A stretch of 28,592 nucleotides of DNA from JAYEJW01 sp034716535 (GTDB lineage: Bacteria; Pseudomonadota; Gammaproteobacteria; Chromatiales; Chromatiaceae), in contig JAYEJW010000473.1 of the NCBI GenBank assembly GCA_034716535.1, positions 1 to 28,592 of the forward strand, written 5' to 3'. The translations under genes were made by a program, and so were the position numbers. The first letter of the stretch is position 1; each line of letters opens with the position of its first letter. The notes beneath the pieces were generated by a model. The model was not told where the DNA came from. It was given only the letters and a program-made list of their open reading frames with translations, and searched no databases. Shown here piece after piece: positions 1 through 10,080 of the stretch.

Positions 1-98
1 GGGCGGAGTACGCGCAGATCCATCGGCGAATGCGGCGAAACGCCGGCCGTGAGGCCGCCATCGCGGTGCTGGACCTGATCGAAGGAAAAGCATTGTGA
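1..98 (+). CDS. lpxB: Lipid-A-disaccharide synthase, C-terminal fragment
   Basis: Only the last 31 codons are in the window (frame beginning at base 3, stop TGA at 96-98). The peptide contains IHRRMRRNAGREAAIAVLDL, which fits the C-terminal helix of LpxB: the E. coli protein ends with a similar IR-NAD-QAAQAVLEL pattern. LpxB joins UDP-diacylglucosamine to lipid X to make the lipid A disaccharide at the inner membrane. The stop codon overlaps the GTG start of rnhB by 4 bases (GTGA), so the two are translationally coupled, and lpxB-rnhB-dnaE is the usual gammaproteobacterial order. The assignment rests on a short peptide plus context. Confidence 0.8.
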   Translation, partial: AEYAQIHRRMRRNAGREAAIAVLDLIEGKAL

Positions 99-670
99 GT
101 GGCGACAGGATCTTGGTGGCCGGGGTGGACGAGGCCGGGCGCGGCCCCCTGGCCGGGCCCGTGACGGCGGCAGCCGTTATCCTCGACGCGCAACGCCCCA
201 TCTCCGGTCTGGCGGACTCGAAGCGGCTCACAGCGTCGAAACGCGAGGCCCTGGAGATCGAGATCCACGAGAGGTCGTTGGCCTGGGCCGTGGCCGCCTC
301 CACGGTCGAGGAGATCGACCGCATCAATATCCTGCAGGCGTCTCTTCTCGCCATGCGGCGGGCGGTCGAGGCGCTCCGGATGAGACCGCAGCGGGTGCTG
401 GTGGACGGCAACCGTTGTCCGAAGCTCAGCTGTCCCGTGGAGGCGGTGGTAGGCGGGGACGGTTTGGTTTCGGCCATCAGCGCCGCGTCGATCCTGGCCA
501 AGGTGACTCGGGATCGGGAGATGCTCGTTCTCGATGCGCGCTACCCGGGCTATGGCTTCGCGCGGCACAAGGGCTATCCCACGGCGGCGCACATGGCCGC
601 GCTCCGGGAGCTCGGCCCTTGCGAGGTGCATCGGCGCTCCTTCCGCCCGGTACGGGAGCTGATCGGCTAG
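95..670 (+). CDS. rnhB: Ribonuclease HII
   Basis: A 191-residue enzyme that cuts the RNA strand of RNA-DNA hybrids and removes misincorporated ribonucleotides; the family is usually about 190-215 residues. The N-terminus carries the GVDEAGRGPLAGPV signature (residues 10-23), with catalytic Asp12 and Glu13. Asp104 lies in VLVDGN and Asp122 in VVGGD, which completes the DEDD metal site. SAASILAKVTRD (129-140) and GYPT (160-163) are further family motifs. The GTG start at 95 overlaps the lpxB stop and places the motif at the normal distance from the N-terminus. The gene ends only 6 bases from the end of the convergent membrane protein gene, and I see no terminator between them. Confidence 0.97.
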   Translation: MSGDRILVAGVDEAGRGPLAGPVTAAAVILDAQRPISGLADSKRLTASKREALEIEIHERSLAWAVAASTVEEIDRINILQASLLAMRRAVEALRMRPQRVLVDGNRCPKLSCPVEAVVGGDGLVSAISAASILAKVTRDREMLVLDARYPGYGFARHKGYPTAAHMAALRELGPCEVHRRSFRPVRELIG

Positions 671-676
671 CCTCGG

Positions 677-2155
677 TCAGGCGGCGGCGTCTTCTTTGCG
701 CTCCGGTTCTTGGGGCCCAGCGTCGGTGACGGGTGCCGGGGCGGATGCATTCGATTCCTCCCCGGTACTTCCACGCCCGCTTCTCACGGCGGCGAGATCC
801 CTGAGCGTACGTCCATCGAGGGCCGTCGTCATCGCTTTGTCCACGAGGTTTTCGAGCTTGGCGGCAAGGGGGTCGGTCTCCCGCTCTCGGCAGCCTAGCT
901 CGTCCTCCTCGTAACAGCGTACGTAATCCAGGAAGGACTTGAGCGGGATGCTCTCCGGTGCCCTGGACATCACATAGAGAGGCGGGTCTGCGGCCGTGCG
1001 CACAATGAATCCGCCCGACTCGACTATACCGAGGATGCATTCCACGGTACTGTTTGGGACCTTCAGGGAGGTCGACAGCGCCTGATTGCTCCAGGCGGAC
1101 CCATCGCCGTAGTGGCTTGCGGCGATGCGGCCGACCAGCGAGAAGGCGAGATGCTCTTTGAGGCGGTTGCTCAGGTGCAGCTCCCGCGTCCGGGTGGCGA
1201 GATACTCGGGGTGCTGGTGGTAGAAGGCGATACTGGCGCCGATCAGGAGAATCAGCCAAGCCAGGTAGATCCAGATCATGAACAGGATGAGGATGGCAAG
1301 GCTCGAATAGATTGCGGCGTACTTGGTGGATCCGGCCATGAAGGTCGCGAACACCCAGCCCACGGTCTGCCACAAGGCGCCCGCCACCAGCGCGCCCACC
1401 AGCGCGGAGCCGAAGCGCACCCGCGTGTTGGGCACGAAGACGTAGACGAAGGCGAAGGCGCCTGTGATCAGGAGATAGGGAATCAGCTCGCCCGCGTACT
1501 CCACGAGGAGGCCGAGGGGCTGGACCGCCATCAGTTTCTGGACAAAGGTGGTGTTTGTGATGGAGGCGGTCAGGCCGACCGCCGAGAAGAAGAGCACGGG
1601 CCCGATGAGCAGGACGCTCAGGTACTGGCTGAAGCGCTGGATCAGGGAGCGCGATTTCTCTACGCGCCAGGTATAGTTGAAGACCTGCTCGATCTTCTGA
1701 ATCAGCGAGACCACCGTATAGATAAGCAACGCAAGGCCGACGGAGCCGAGCACGCCCACTTTCATGTTGTCCACGAAGCCGATGATGCGCTGCGTAATCT
1801 CCACCCCCTGCTCCCCCAGGGGGGCGAGGGCGTTGAGCAGCATGGGCTCGATCTGGTTGTGGACCCCGAAGCCCTTGAGCACGGAAAAGCTCACCGCCAG
1901 CAGGGGCACCAGAGACAGCAGGGTCGTGTAGACCAGGCTCATGGCCTGCAGTGTGAGGTATCCCTGGGTCAGGTCCCGGACGATGGCGTAGACCAAGCGG
2001 GCGAAGTGGACGGCGCTGCGCTGCCATTTGGGCGCGCGATCGAGATCCGTGTGCCAGAGCAGCTGATCGATGCGCCCGGGGATCTGTGCGATGCTGTTCA
2101 TCGGATGTGCAGTCGTGGTTTCGTTGCCCTGGGGGCTGGTAGAGGCCGGGCGCAT
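677..2155 (-). CDS. YihY/BrkB-family integral membrane protein with C-terminal extension
   Basis: A 492-residue protein of the YihY/virulence factor BrkB family, once mislabelled RNase BN. About six hydrophobic segments are visible, roughly at residues 72-94, 134-155, 178-200, 222-243, 250-275 and 285-311. Family-typical stretches include SLVYTTLLSLVPLLAV and IYSSLAILILFMIWIYLAWLILLIGA. The E. coli member ends soon after the last membrane segment. This protein continues for about 180 residues: a region of about 330-400 that resembles a winged-helix fold, then a charged, low-complexity tail rich in Ala, Pro and Glu. The molecular function is unknown; roles in envelope integrity or transport have been suggested for the family. 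An alternative start is Met19 at 2101; neither start has a clear ribosome site. It is divergent from the TlpA-like gene. Confidence 0.85.
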   Translation of the reverse strand: MRPASTSPQGNETTTAHPMNSIAQIPGRIDQLLWHTDLDRAPKWQRSAVHFARLVYAIVRDLTQGYLTLQAMSLVYTTLLSLVPLLAVSFSVLKGFGVHNQIEPMLLNALAPLGEQGVEITQRIIGFVDNMKVGVLGSVGLALLIYTVVSLIQKIEQVFNYTWRVEKSRSLIQRFSQYLSVLLIGPVLFFSAVGLTASITNTTFVQKLMAVQPLGLLVEYAGELIPYLLITGAFAFVYVFVPNTRVRFGSALVGALVAGALWQTVGWVFATFMAGSTKYAAIYSSLAILILFMIWIYLAWLILLIGASIAFYHQHPEYLATRTRELHLSNRLKEHLAFSLVGRIAASHYGDGSAWSNQALSTSLKVPNSTVECILGIVESGGFIVRTAADPPLYVMSRAPESIPLKSFLDYVRCYEEDELGCRERETDPLAAKLENLVDKAMTTALDGRTLRDLAAVRSGRGSTGEESNASAPAPVTDAGPQEPERKEDAAA

Positions 2156-2337
2156 GGGCGCCCGAAGCAGTATAGATCAATCCCGCTGTGGGTTGTCGCA
2201 GGAACGGTAGCAGTCTTTATCGGCGGCTTTTGCATCGGGCGCCGGGCCTGCTATGGTTCGGCGGACGAAGTGCGCCGAAGTCGGCCTTGATTCCTGGCGT
2301 TCGTTGCGCATCGGGATTACCCTGGAGTCCGCCAGTC
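2156..2337. promoter_or_regulatory. Divergent intergenic region with weak promoter candidates
   Basis: This gap separates two divergent genes and must hold both promoters. For the plus-strand gene a weak pair is TTGCAT (2230-2235), a 16-base spacer, then TATGGT (2252-2257). For the minus-strand gene the best -10 match is TATACT, read on the minus strand at 2174-2169. It has no convincing -35, and its start point would fall almost on the Met1 codon at 2155, which favours the Met19 start at 2101. Both calls are low-confidence matches by eye. Confidence 0.25.
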
Positions 2338-2862
2338 ATGAGAGCCTTACTGATCCTGTTCGCTGTCTTGTACCTTCTCGCGGTCACTGCGGTTTCCGCG
2401 GCTGAGAGCGACGACCCTGAGCTCACGGCGCTTCCCGATCGGCCGCCGGCACCGGATTTCGACCTCGCGGGGCCGGATGGTGATCGGTTTCGCCTGGCGG
2501 ACTATCGCGGTATGCCGCTGATCGTGAATTTCTGGGCCACCTGGTGCCCACCCTGCCGCGCCGAAATGCCGTCGATGCAGCGGGCCTGGGAGGAGGTCAA
2601 GGACGAAGGCATCGCCATGATCGCCATCAACGCAGGCGAGGACGCGAATACCATCCGCCAATTTACCGCCGACTACCCCGTGGAATTCCCCCTTCCCATG
2701 GATCGGGACTTCAAGGTGATACAGAGCTGGCCGCTCAAGGGGTTGCCCACCACGTTCGTGGTGGACCCGGAAGGGCGGCTGGCGTACCGTGCCGCGGGCG
2801 AGCGGGAGTGGGACGATCCGAAACTGCTGGATCTCGTGCGGGAGCTGAAGATCGAGCGGTAG
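2338..2862 (+). CDS. TlpA/ResA-like periplasmic thioredoxin-fold protein
   Basis: A 174-residue exported thiol-disulfide oxidoreductase of the TlpA/ResA/DsbE type. Residues 1-22 form a signal peptide (hydrophobic core LLILFAVLYLLAVTAV, likely cleavage after SAA). The thioredoxin fold follows, with the redox motif WCPPC (Cys70 and Cys73) inside VNFWATWCPPCRAEMPSM and the cis-Pro region LPTTFVVDPEG. Such proteins usually keep cysteines of periplasmic or cytochrome c substrates reduced; the substrate here is unknown and there are no cytochrome maturation genes nearby. I chose the ATG at 2338 because it begins the signal peptide and has GGAG (2324-2327) 10 bases upstream; the frame is open further upstream, but that stretch is not protein-like. 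It precedes dnaE by 86 bases. Confidence 0.9.
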   Translation: MRALLILFAVLYLLAVTAVSAAESDDPELTALPDRPPAPDFDLAGPDGDRFRLADYRGMPLIVNFWATWCPPCRAEMPSMQRAWEEVKDEGIAMIAINAGEDANTIRQFTADYPVEFPLPMDRDFKVIQSWPLKGLPTTFVVDPEGRLAYRAAGEREWDDPKLLDLVRELKIER

Positions 2863-2948
2863 AGCCAGGGTTTCGCCGGCTCAGGCTCACCGATCCGAGC
2901 GGTCGGCCGCCGTCTCCATTCACACACTGGAAAGCTTTCGAAAACGCC

Positions 2949-6530
<3,582 letters not shown>

Positions 6531-6640
6531 ACAACGTTCTCCGCATCTGCAATTATTAAAAACTTTGTGAATCGCCGCGGTAGCGCCGGTCGGCAACAGG
6601 GCCCGCCGATGTTCCGCGCATCCGTCGTCGGACTTGTGGG

Positions 6641-6832
6641 ATGTGGCACGATCTGCTTGTGGCCTTCTCGTTGTTGTTCGTGATTGAGGGGGTATGGCCT
6701 TTCCTGAGTCCGGGCGGCATGCGCCGAGCGTTGCTGAAGGTGGCCGAAACGGACGATCGCTCCTTGCGGGTCGCCGGCCTGATCAGCATGTTGGCGGGTG
6801 TTCTCCTTCTCTATCTGGTAAGGGCGTCTTAG
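6641..6832 (+). CDS. DUF2065 small membrane protein (YjeT-like)
   Basis: A 63-residue protein with two hydrophobic segments (about residues 4-22 and 44-61) joined by a charged loop. The pattern LLFVIEGVWPFLSP followed by MRRALLKVAETDDRSLRVAGL and LAGVLLLYLVR matches the DUF2065/YjeT family (E. coli: LVLVLEGLGPMLYP, then a C-terminal VVVYYMLR). In many gammaproteobacteria this gene lies between hflC and purA. Here it precedes hisZ-purA, but hflK and hflC are absent and dnaE is upstream instead. The function is unknown. The ATG lacks a strong ribosome site. Confidence 0.85.
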   Translation: MWHDLLVAFSLLFVIEGVWPFLSPGGMRRALLKVAETDDRSLRVAGLISMLAGVLLLYLVRAS

Positions 6833-6872
6833 CAATACGTACGGGGGTGTCTTGCAGCGATCCGTCGGTATA

Positions 6873-6894
6873 CCGCATCCGGCGTAGGGTGCGG
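6873..6894 (+). other. Hairpin between DUF2065 gene and hisZ
   Basis: CCGCATCC (6873-6880) can pair with GGGTGCGG (6887-6894) across a 6-base loop, giving an 8-bp stem with one G-U pair. No U-run follows, so it is not a standard intrinsic terminator. It ends 29 bases before the hisZ start and could affect processing or translation; this is a prediction by eye. Confidence 0.35.
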
Positions 6895-6923
6895 GGCGCC
6901 TCTTTGTGAATTGAGCGCCGACT

Positions 6924-8108
6924 ATGCATGAAGAACGTTGGCTGTTGCCGGCCGGCATCGAGGAGGTCCTGCCGCCCCAGTCCCAGTTGATGGAAGGCCT
7001 GCGGCGTGATCTGCTGGACCTGTACGGGAGATGGGGCTATCAGCTGGTCATCCCTCCGTTTATCGATTATCTCGAATCGCTGCTGACGGGTACGGGCCAC
7101 GACCTGGACCTTAAGACCTTCAAGCTCACCGATCAGCTCAGCGGTCGCATGCTCGGTGTGCGGGCCGACATGACGCCGCAGGTTGCACGTATGGACGCGC
7201 ACCATCTGCAACGCGACGTTCCCTCTCGGCTCTGTTACCTGGGAACCGTGCTGCACACACGCTCGGACGGATTCGCCGGAACGCGCAGTCCGCTGCAGAT
7301 CGGCGCCGAGATCTATGGCCACTCCGGCGCCGAGAGCGACGTGGAGATCCTGCGCCTGGTGATGCTGACCTTGGGGCTGGCGGGTATCGATGATGCGTAT
7401 CTGGACTTGGGACACGTGGGCATCTTCAGGGGGCTCGCCCGCCAGGCAGGCCTCGAGGAGTGGCAGGAAACGGCCCTGTTCGAGGTCCTGCAACGCAAGG
7501 CCATGCCGGAGATCGAGGCGCTGATCGGCAAGTACGGAGTGAGCGGTGCGCCTGCGCGTATGCTGCTTGCGCTGGCCGAGCTCAATGGCGATGACGCCCT
7601 CGCGCGCGCGGAGTCGGACCTGGCGCAGGCGGACGCCCCCGTCGGCGAGGCGCTGGCCTATCTGCGCCGGGTTGCCGAGGAGCTACGCACGTGGCTGCCG
7701 GATGTGCCGGTGCATTTCGACCTTGCGGAGCTTCGGGGCTACCACTACAAGACTGGTGTGGTCTTCGCTGCGTTCGTGCCCGGCTGGGGTCTGGAGATCG
7801 CGCGTGGCGGGCGTTACGACGATATCGGAAGGGTATTCGGGCGTGCACGCCCGGCCGTGGGTTTCAGTACGGATCTGAAGGGACTTCTGCGTCTGGGCAA
7901 TGGTCTCGATGAGCGTTACCGGCAGTCGCCGGCGGTGCTCGTCCCCTGGTCCGCCGATCCCCTCCTACAGGAGGAGATCGGGCGCCTGCGGGCGTCTGGC
8001 CGGCGGGTGGTCACGGAGCTGCCGGGGCAGGGCGCCGATCCGAGGGCTCTCGGCTGCAGCGAGGTCCTGATGCGGGAGGAAACGCGCTGGGTACTGGTCC
8101 CGGCGTGA
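6924..8108 (+). CDS. hisZ: ATP phosphoribosyltransferase regulatory subunit
   Basis: A 394-residue paralogue of histidyl-tRNA synthetase that has lost aminoacylation activity and serves as the regulatory partner of short-form HisG in the first step of histidine synthesis. The class II synthetase core is recognisable: LPAGIEEVLPPQ near the N-terminus, motif-2-like RADMTPQVAR (80-89), QIGAEIYG (125-132) and GGRYDDIG in the C-terminal half. The protein ends without the anticodon-binding domain that a true HisRS of about 420 or more residues would carry. The hisZ-purA pairing is common in pseudomonads and relatives. Its presence predicts a short HisG elsewhere in the genome, since no his genes are in this window. 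Confidence 0.93.
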   Translation: MHEERWLLPAGIEEVLPPQSQLMEGLRRDLLDLYGRWGYQLVIPPFIDYLESLLTGTGHDLDLKTFKLTDQLSGRMLGVRADMTPQVARMDAHHLQRDVPSRLCYLGTVLHTRSDGFAGTRSPLQIGAEIYGHSGAESDVEILRLVMLTLGLAGIDDAYLDLGHVGIFRGLARQAGLEEWQETALFEVLQRKAMPEIEALIGKYGVSGAPARMLLALAELNGDDALARAESDLAQADAPVGEALAYLRRVAEELRTWLPDVPVHFDLAELRGYHYKTGVVFAAFVPGWGLEIARGGRYDDIGRVFGRARPAVGFSTDLKGLLRLGNGLDERYRQSPAVLVPWSADPLLQEEIGRLRASGRRVVTELPGQGADPRALGCSEVLMREETRWVLVPA

Positions 8109-8124
8109 GCGAAGGGGGCGGCGA

Positions 8125-8183
8125 GTAACGCGTGTTACGCCGCTCGGCGCGCGACACATCGATGTGTCGCCGTCTGCGACGGC
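8125..8183 (+). repeat. Cluster of inverted repeats including a 20-bp perfect palindrome
   Basis: Three adjacent dyads lie just after hisZ. First, GTAAC (8125-8129) and GTTAC (8134-8138) flank a GCGT loop. Second, GCGACACATCGATGTGTCGC (8151-8170) is its own reverse complement over all 20 bases. Third, GCCGT (8169-8173) pairs with ACGGC (8179-8183). No U-run follows directly. The palindrome could be a protein-binding site or an RNA hairpin; I cannot match it to a known operator. Confidence 0.6.
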
Positions 8184-8244
8184 TTAACGCCATTGAGGAT
8201 GGCGAGAAAGGGGAGCCAGGTTTGTTGGTTTTTTTTGTTGGCCG

Positions 8245-8262
8245 AACCCTGGATGGGTTTTT
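8245..8262 (+). terminator. Weak intrinsic terminator-like hairpin upstream of purA
   Basis: AACCC (8245-8249) pairs with GGGTT (8255-8259) across a 5-base loop, and the final TT begins a run of five T (8258-8262). The stem is short, so termination would be inefficient at best. If real, it would lower read-through from hisZ into purA. Confidence 0.3.
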
Positions 8263-8298
8263 CATGGTCACCATAGACTGTCTTTCACGGTAACGAGC

Positions 8299-9594
8299 AT
8301 GGGCAAGAATGTAGTCGTAATAGGTACCCAGTGGGGCGATGAGGGCAAAGGCAAGGTCGTCGACCTGTTGACGGATCGGGCATCCGCCGTCGTGCGCTTC
8401 CAGGGCGGTCACAATGCGGGCCATACTCTGGTGATCGATGGGGAGCAGACGATCCTGCACCTTATCCCCTCGGGAATCCTGCGCGACGAGGTGTACTGTC
8501 TTGTCGGTAACGGCGTGGTGCTATCCCCGGGCGCGTTGCTCGAAGAGCTGCGCATGCTCGGGGAGAAGGGAGTGCCCGCGCGGGAGCGACTGCGCATCAG
8601 TCCTTCCTGTCCCCTGATCCTGCCGTATCACATCGCGCTGGATCACGCCCGCGAGAAGGCCCGCGGCAAACAGGCCATCGGCACCACGGGCCGGGGGATC
8701 GGGCCGGCCTACGAGGACAAGGTGTCACGGCGAGGGCTGAGGCTGGGGGACCTGTTCGATATCGAACGGTTCAAGGAGAAGCTGCGCGAAGTGATGGAGT
8801 ATCACAACTTCGCCCTGGAGCACTACTTCAAGGCCGAGACCGTCGACTTCCAAGGCGTTCTCGACGAGGCGCTGGCCCAGGCGGAGGAGATCCGTCCACT
8901 GGTGGCCGACGTCCCCGGCCTCCTGCACGACCTCCGCCGGCAAGGCAAGAATCTCCTGTTCGAGGGGGCCCAGGGCGCTTTGCTCGACATCGATCACGGC
9001 ACCTATCCGTTCGTCACGTCCTCAACCACCACCGCCGGCGGTGCCGCCAGCGGCAGCGGGGTTGGGCCGCGGGATCTCGACTATATTCTGGGCATCGTCA
9101 AGGCCTACACGACCCGCGTCGGTGCGGGGCCGTTCCCCACGGAGCTGTTCGATGCGGACGGCAGTCACCTCGGCGAACAGGGCCAGGAGTTCGGGGCGAC
9201 GACCGGGCGGAAGCGGCGTTGCGGCTGGCTGGACATGGTTGCACTGAACCGATCCTTCCACATCAACAGCGTAAGTGGGATCTGCATCACCAAGCTCGAC
9301 GTGCTCGACGGCATGGAGACCATTAAGATCTGCGTCAGTTACGACCTGGACGGCGAGCAGTTGAGCGCCCCGCCGAACTCGGCCGACGCTCTGGCACGGT
9401 GCCGTCCAACGTTCATGGAGCTGCCCGGCTGGCAAACCTCCACCATCGGGGCCACGTCCTATGAATCGTTGCCGGAGAATGCGCGAGCCTATCTCAGCAA
9501 GATCGAGGAGCTCTCCGGGCTCCCCATCGACGTCATCTCCACCGGTCCCGACCGCAGCCAGACGATTATTAAGCGGCATCCGTTCGACGCCTGA
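8299..9594 (+). CDS. purA: Adenylosuccinate synthetase
   Basis: A 431-residue cytosolic enzyme that uses GTP to join IMP and aspartate into adenylosuccinate, the first committed step to AMP (E. coli PurA is 432 residues). The N-terminal signature GTQWGDEGKGK (9-19) contains catalytic Asp14 and Lys17, and GGHNAGHT (36-43) contains catalytic His42. Other family blocks are TTGRGIGPAYEDK, the GAQGALLDIDHGTYPFVTSS stretch and TTGRKRRCGWLD. The ATG at 8299 puts the signature at the usual position, though the ribosome site is weak (AACGAG). The 190-base gap in front of it holds palindromes and a possible weak terminator, so it may not simply be read with hisZ. Confidence 0.98.
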   Translation: MGKNVVVIGTQWGDEGKGKVVDLLTDRASAVVRFQGGHNAGHTLVIDGEQTILHLIPSGILRDEVYCLVGNGVVLSPGALLEELRMLGEKGVPARERLRISPSCPLILPYHIALDHAREKARGKQAIGTTGRGIGPAYEDKVSRRGLRLGDLFDIERFKEKLREVMEYHNFALEHYFKAETVDFQGVLDEALAQAEEIRPLVADVPGLLHDLRRQGKNLLFEGAQGALLDIDHGTYPFVTSSTTTAGGAASGSGVGPRDLDYILGIVKAYTTRVGAGPFPTELFDADGSHLGEQGQEFGATTGRKRRCGWLDMVALNRSFHINSVSGICITKLDVLDGMETIKICVSYDLDGEQLSAPPNSADALARCRPTFMELPGWQTSTIGATSYESLPENARAYLSKIEELSGLPIDVISTGPDRSQTIIKRHPFDA

Positions 9595-9762
9595 GCGGGT
9601 GTGTCCGCTGTTGCGGCGGGCCAACGACCAAGGCCTTCAGTTCTTTGTTGTGGAAGAAGGGGCGGACGCGAAAGGCGCGTCTGTTTGACAGGCCCGCAGC
9701 GGCACCTGGAAACGGGGCGCATTCGGTGCGGCTGGTGGCGGATAGCTCAGAGCGAGGTAAAC

Positions 9763-10005
9763 ATGGCGGTCACCGGTTTGCTGATGGAAGGTTTGCGATT
9801 GATGGCGATCGGCATGGGTATCGTCTTCGCGTTTCTGCTGTTGTTGGTCGGCGTGCTTCGTGTGATGTCGCTGGCGGTGATGCGGTTCGCACCTGGGGAG
9901 CCCGCGCCAGCTTCCGGTCCGGTTTCCGAAGCACCCGTCACGGATGGGGAGCTGGTTGCCGTCATAACCGCTGCCATTGCCCGCTACCGCGAGGGTCGCC
10001 ATTGA
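9763..10005 (+). CDS. oadG: Oxaloacetate decarboxylase gamma subunit
   Basis: An 80-residue small membrane subunit of the sodium-pumping oxaloacetate decarboxylase. One strong transmembrane helix spans about residues 12-36 (GLRLMAIGMGIVFAFLLLLVG region), then comes a Pro/Ala/Glu-rich linker and a short C-terminal helix with AVITAAIARYREGRH, typical of OadG. In known enzymes it anchors the alpha subunit to the beta subunit. I chose the ATG at 9763 because GAGG (9754-9757) lies 5 bases upstream; the frame is open further upstream, but that extension is not protein-like. It is followed after 75 bases by oadA, in the order G-A-B. Confidence 0.92.
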   Translation: MAVTGLLMEGLRLMAIGMGIVFAFLLLLVGVLRVMSLAVMRFAPGEPAPASGPVSEAPVTDGELVAVITAAIARYREGRH

Positions 10006-10011
10006 AACCCC

Positions 10012-10052
10012 GTGTCGGTGCCTTCGGGCGCATTTGCACGGTAACCTGACAC
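10012..10052 (+). other. Nested hairpin with UUCG tetraloop between oadG and oadA
   Basis: An inner stem GTGCC (10018-10022) and GGCGC (10027-10031) closes a TTCG tetraloop. An outer pairing of GTGTC (10012-10016) with GACAC (10048-10052) could enclose it. No U-run follows. Such a structure between operon genes could slow or shape mRNA decay and so set subunit ratios; this is inference only. Confidence 0.4.
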
Positions 10053-10080
10053 CAAGACGACGTATTCCGGATCCTTTCCA

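Noticed and set aside
477..2180. Long minus-strand open frame overlapping rnhB and the YihY gene
   Set aside because: Its protein is rich in Arg, Pro and Gly with no domain; it is a frame shadow in GC-rich DNA of the true YihY-family gene.
1112..2290. 392-codon plus-strand open frame opposite the YihY gene
   Set aside because: Hydrophilic composition that mirrors the antisense of membrane codons, no motif and no ribosome site.
6645..6660. TGGCACG...GCTTG resembling a sigma54 promoter
   Set aside because: The GG to GC spacing is 8 rather than 10 bases and the sequence lies inside the DUF2065 coding region.
9685..9690. Perfect TTGACA -35 box upstream of oadG
   Set aside because: No -10-like sequence lies 16-19 bases downstream (the bases there are GC-rich), so I did not call a promoter.
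9736..9750. GTGGCGGATAGCTCA-like string resembling the 5' part of a tRNA
   Set aside because: No acceptor stem partner, anticodon arm or T-arm (GTTCGA-type) follows; the bases lead straight into the oadG ribosome site.
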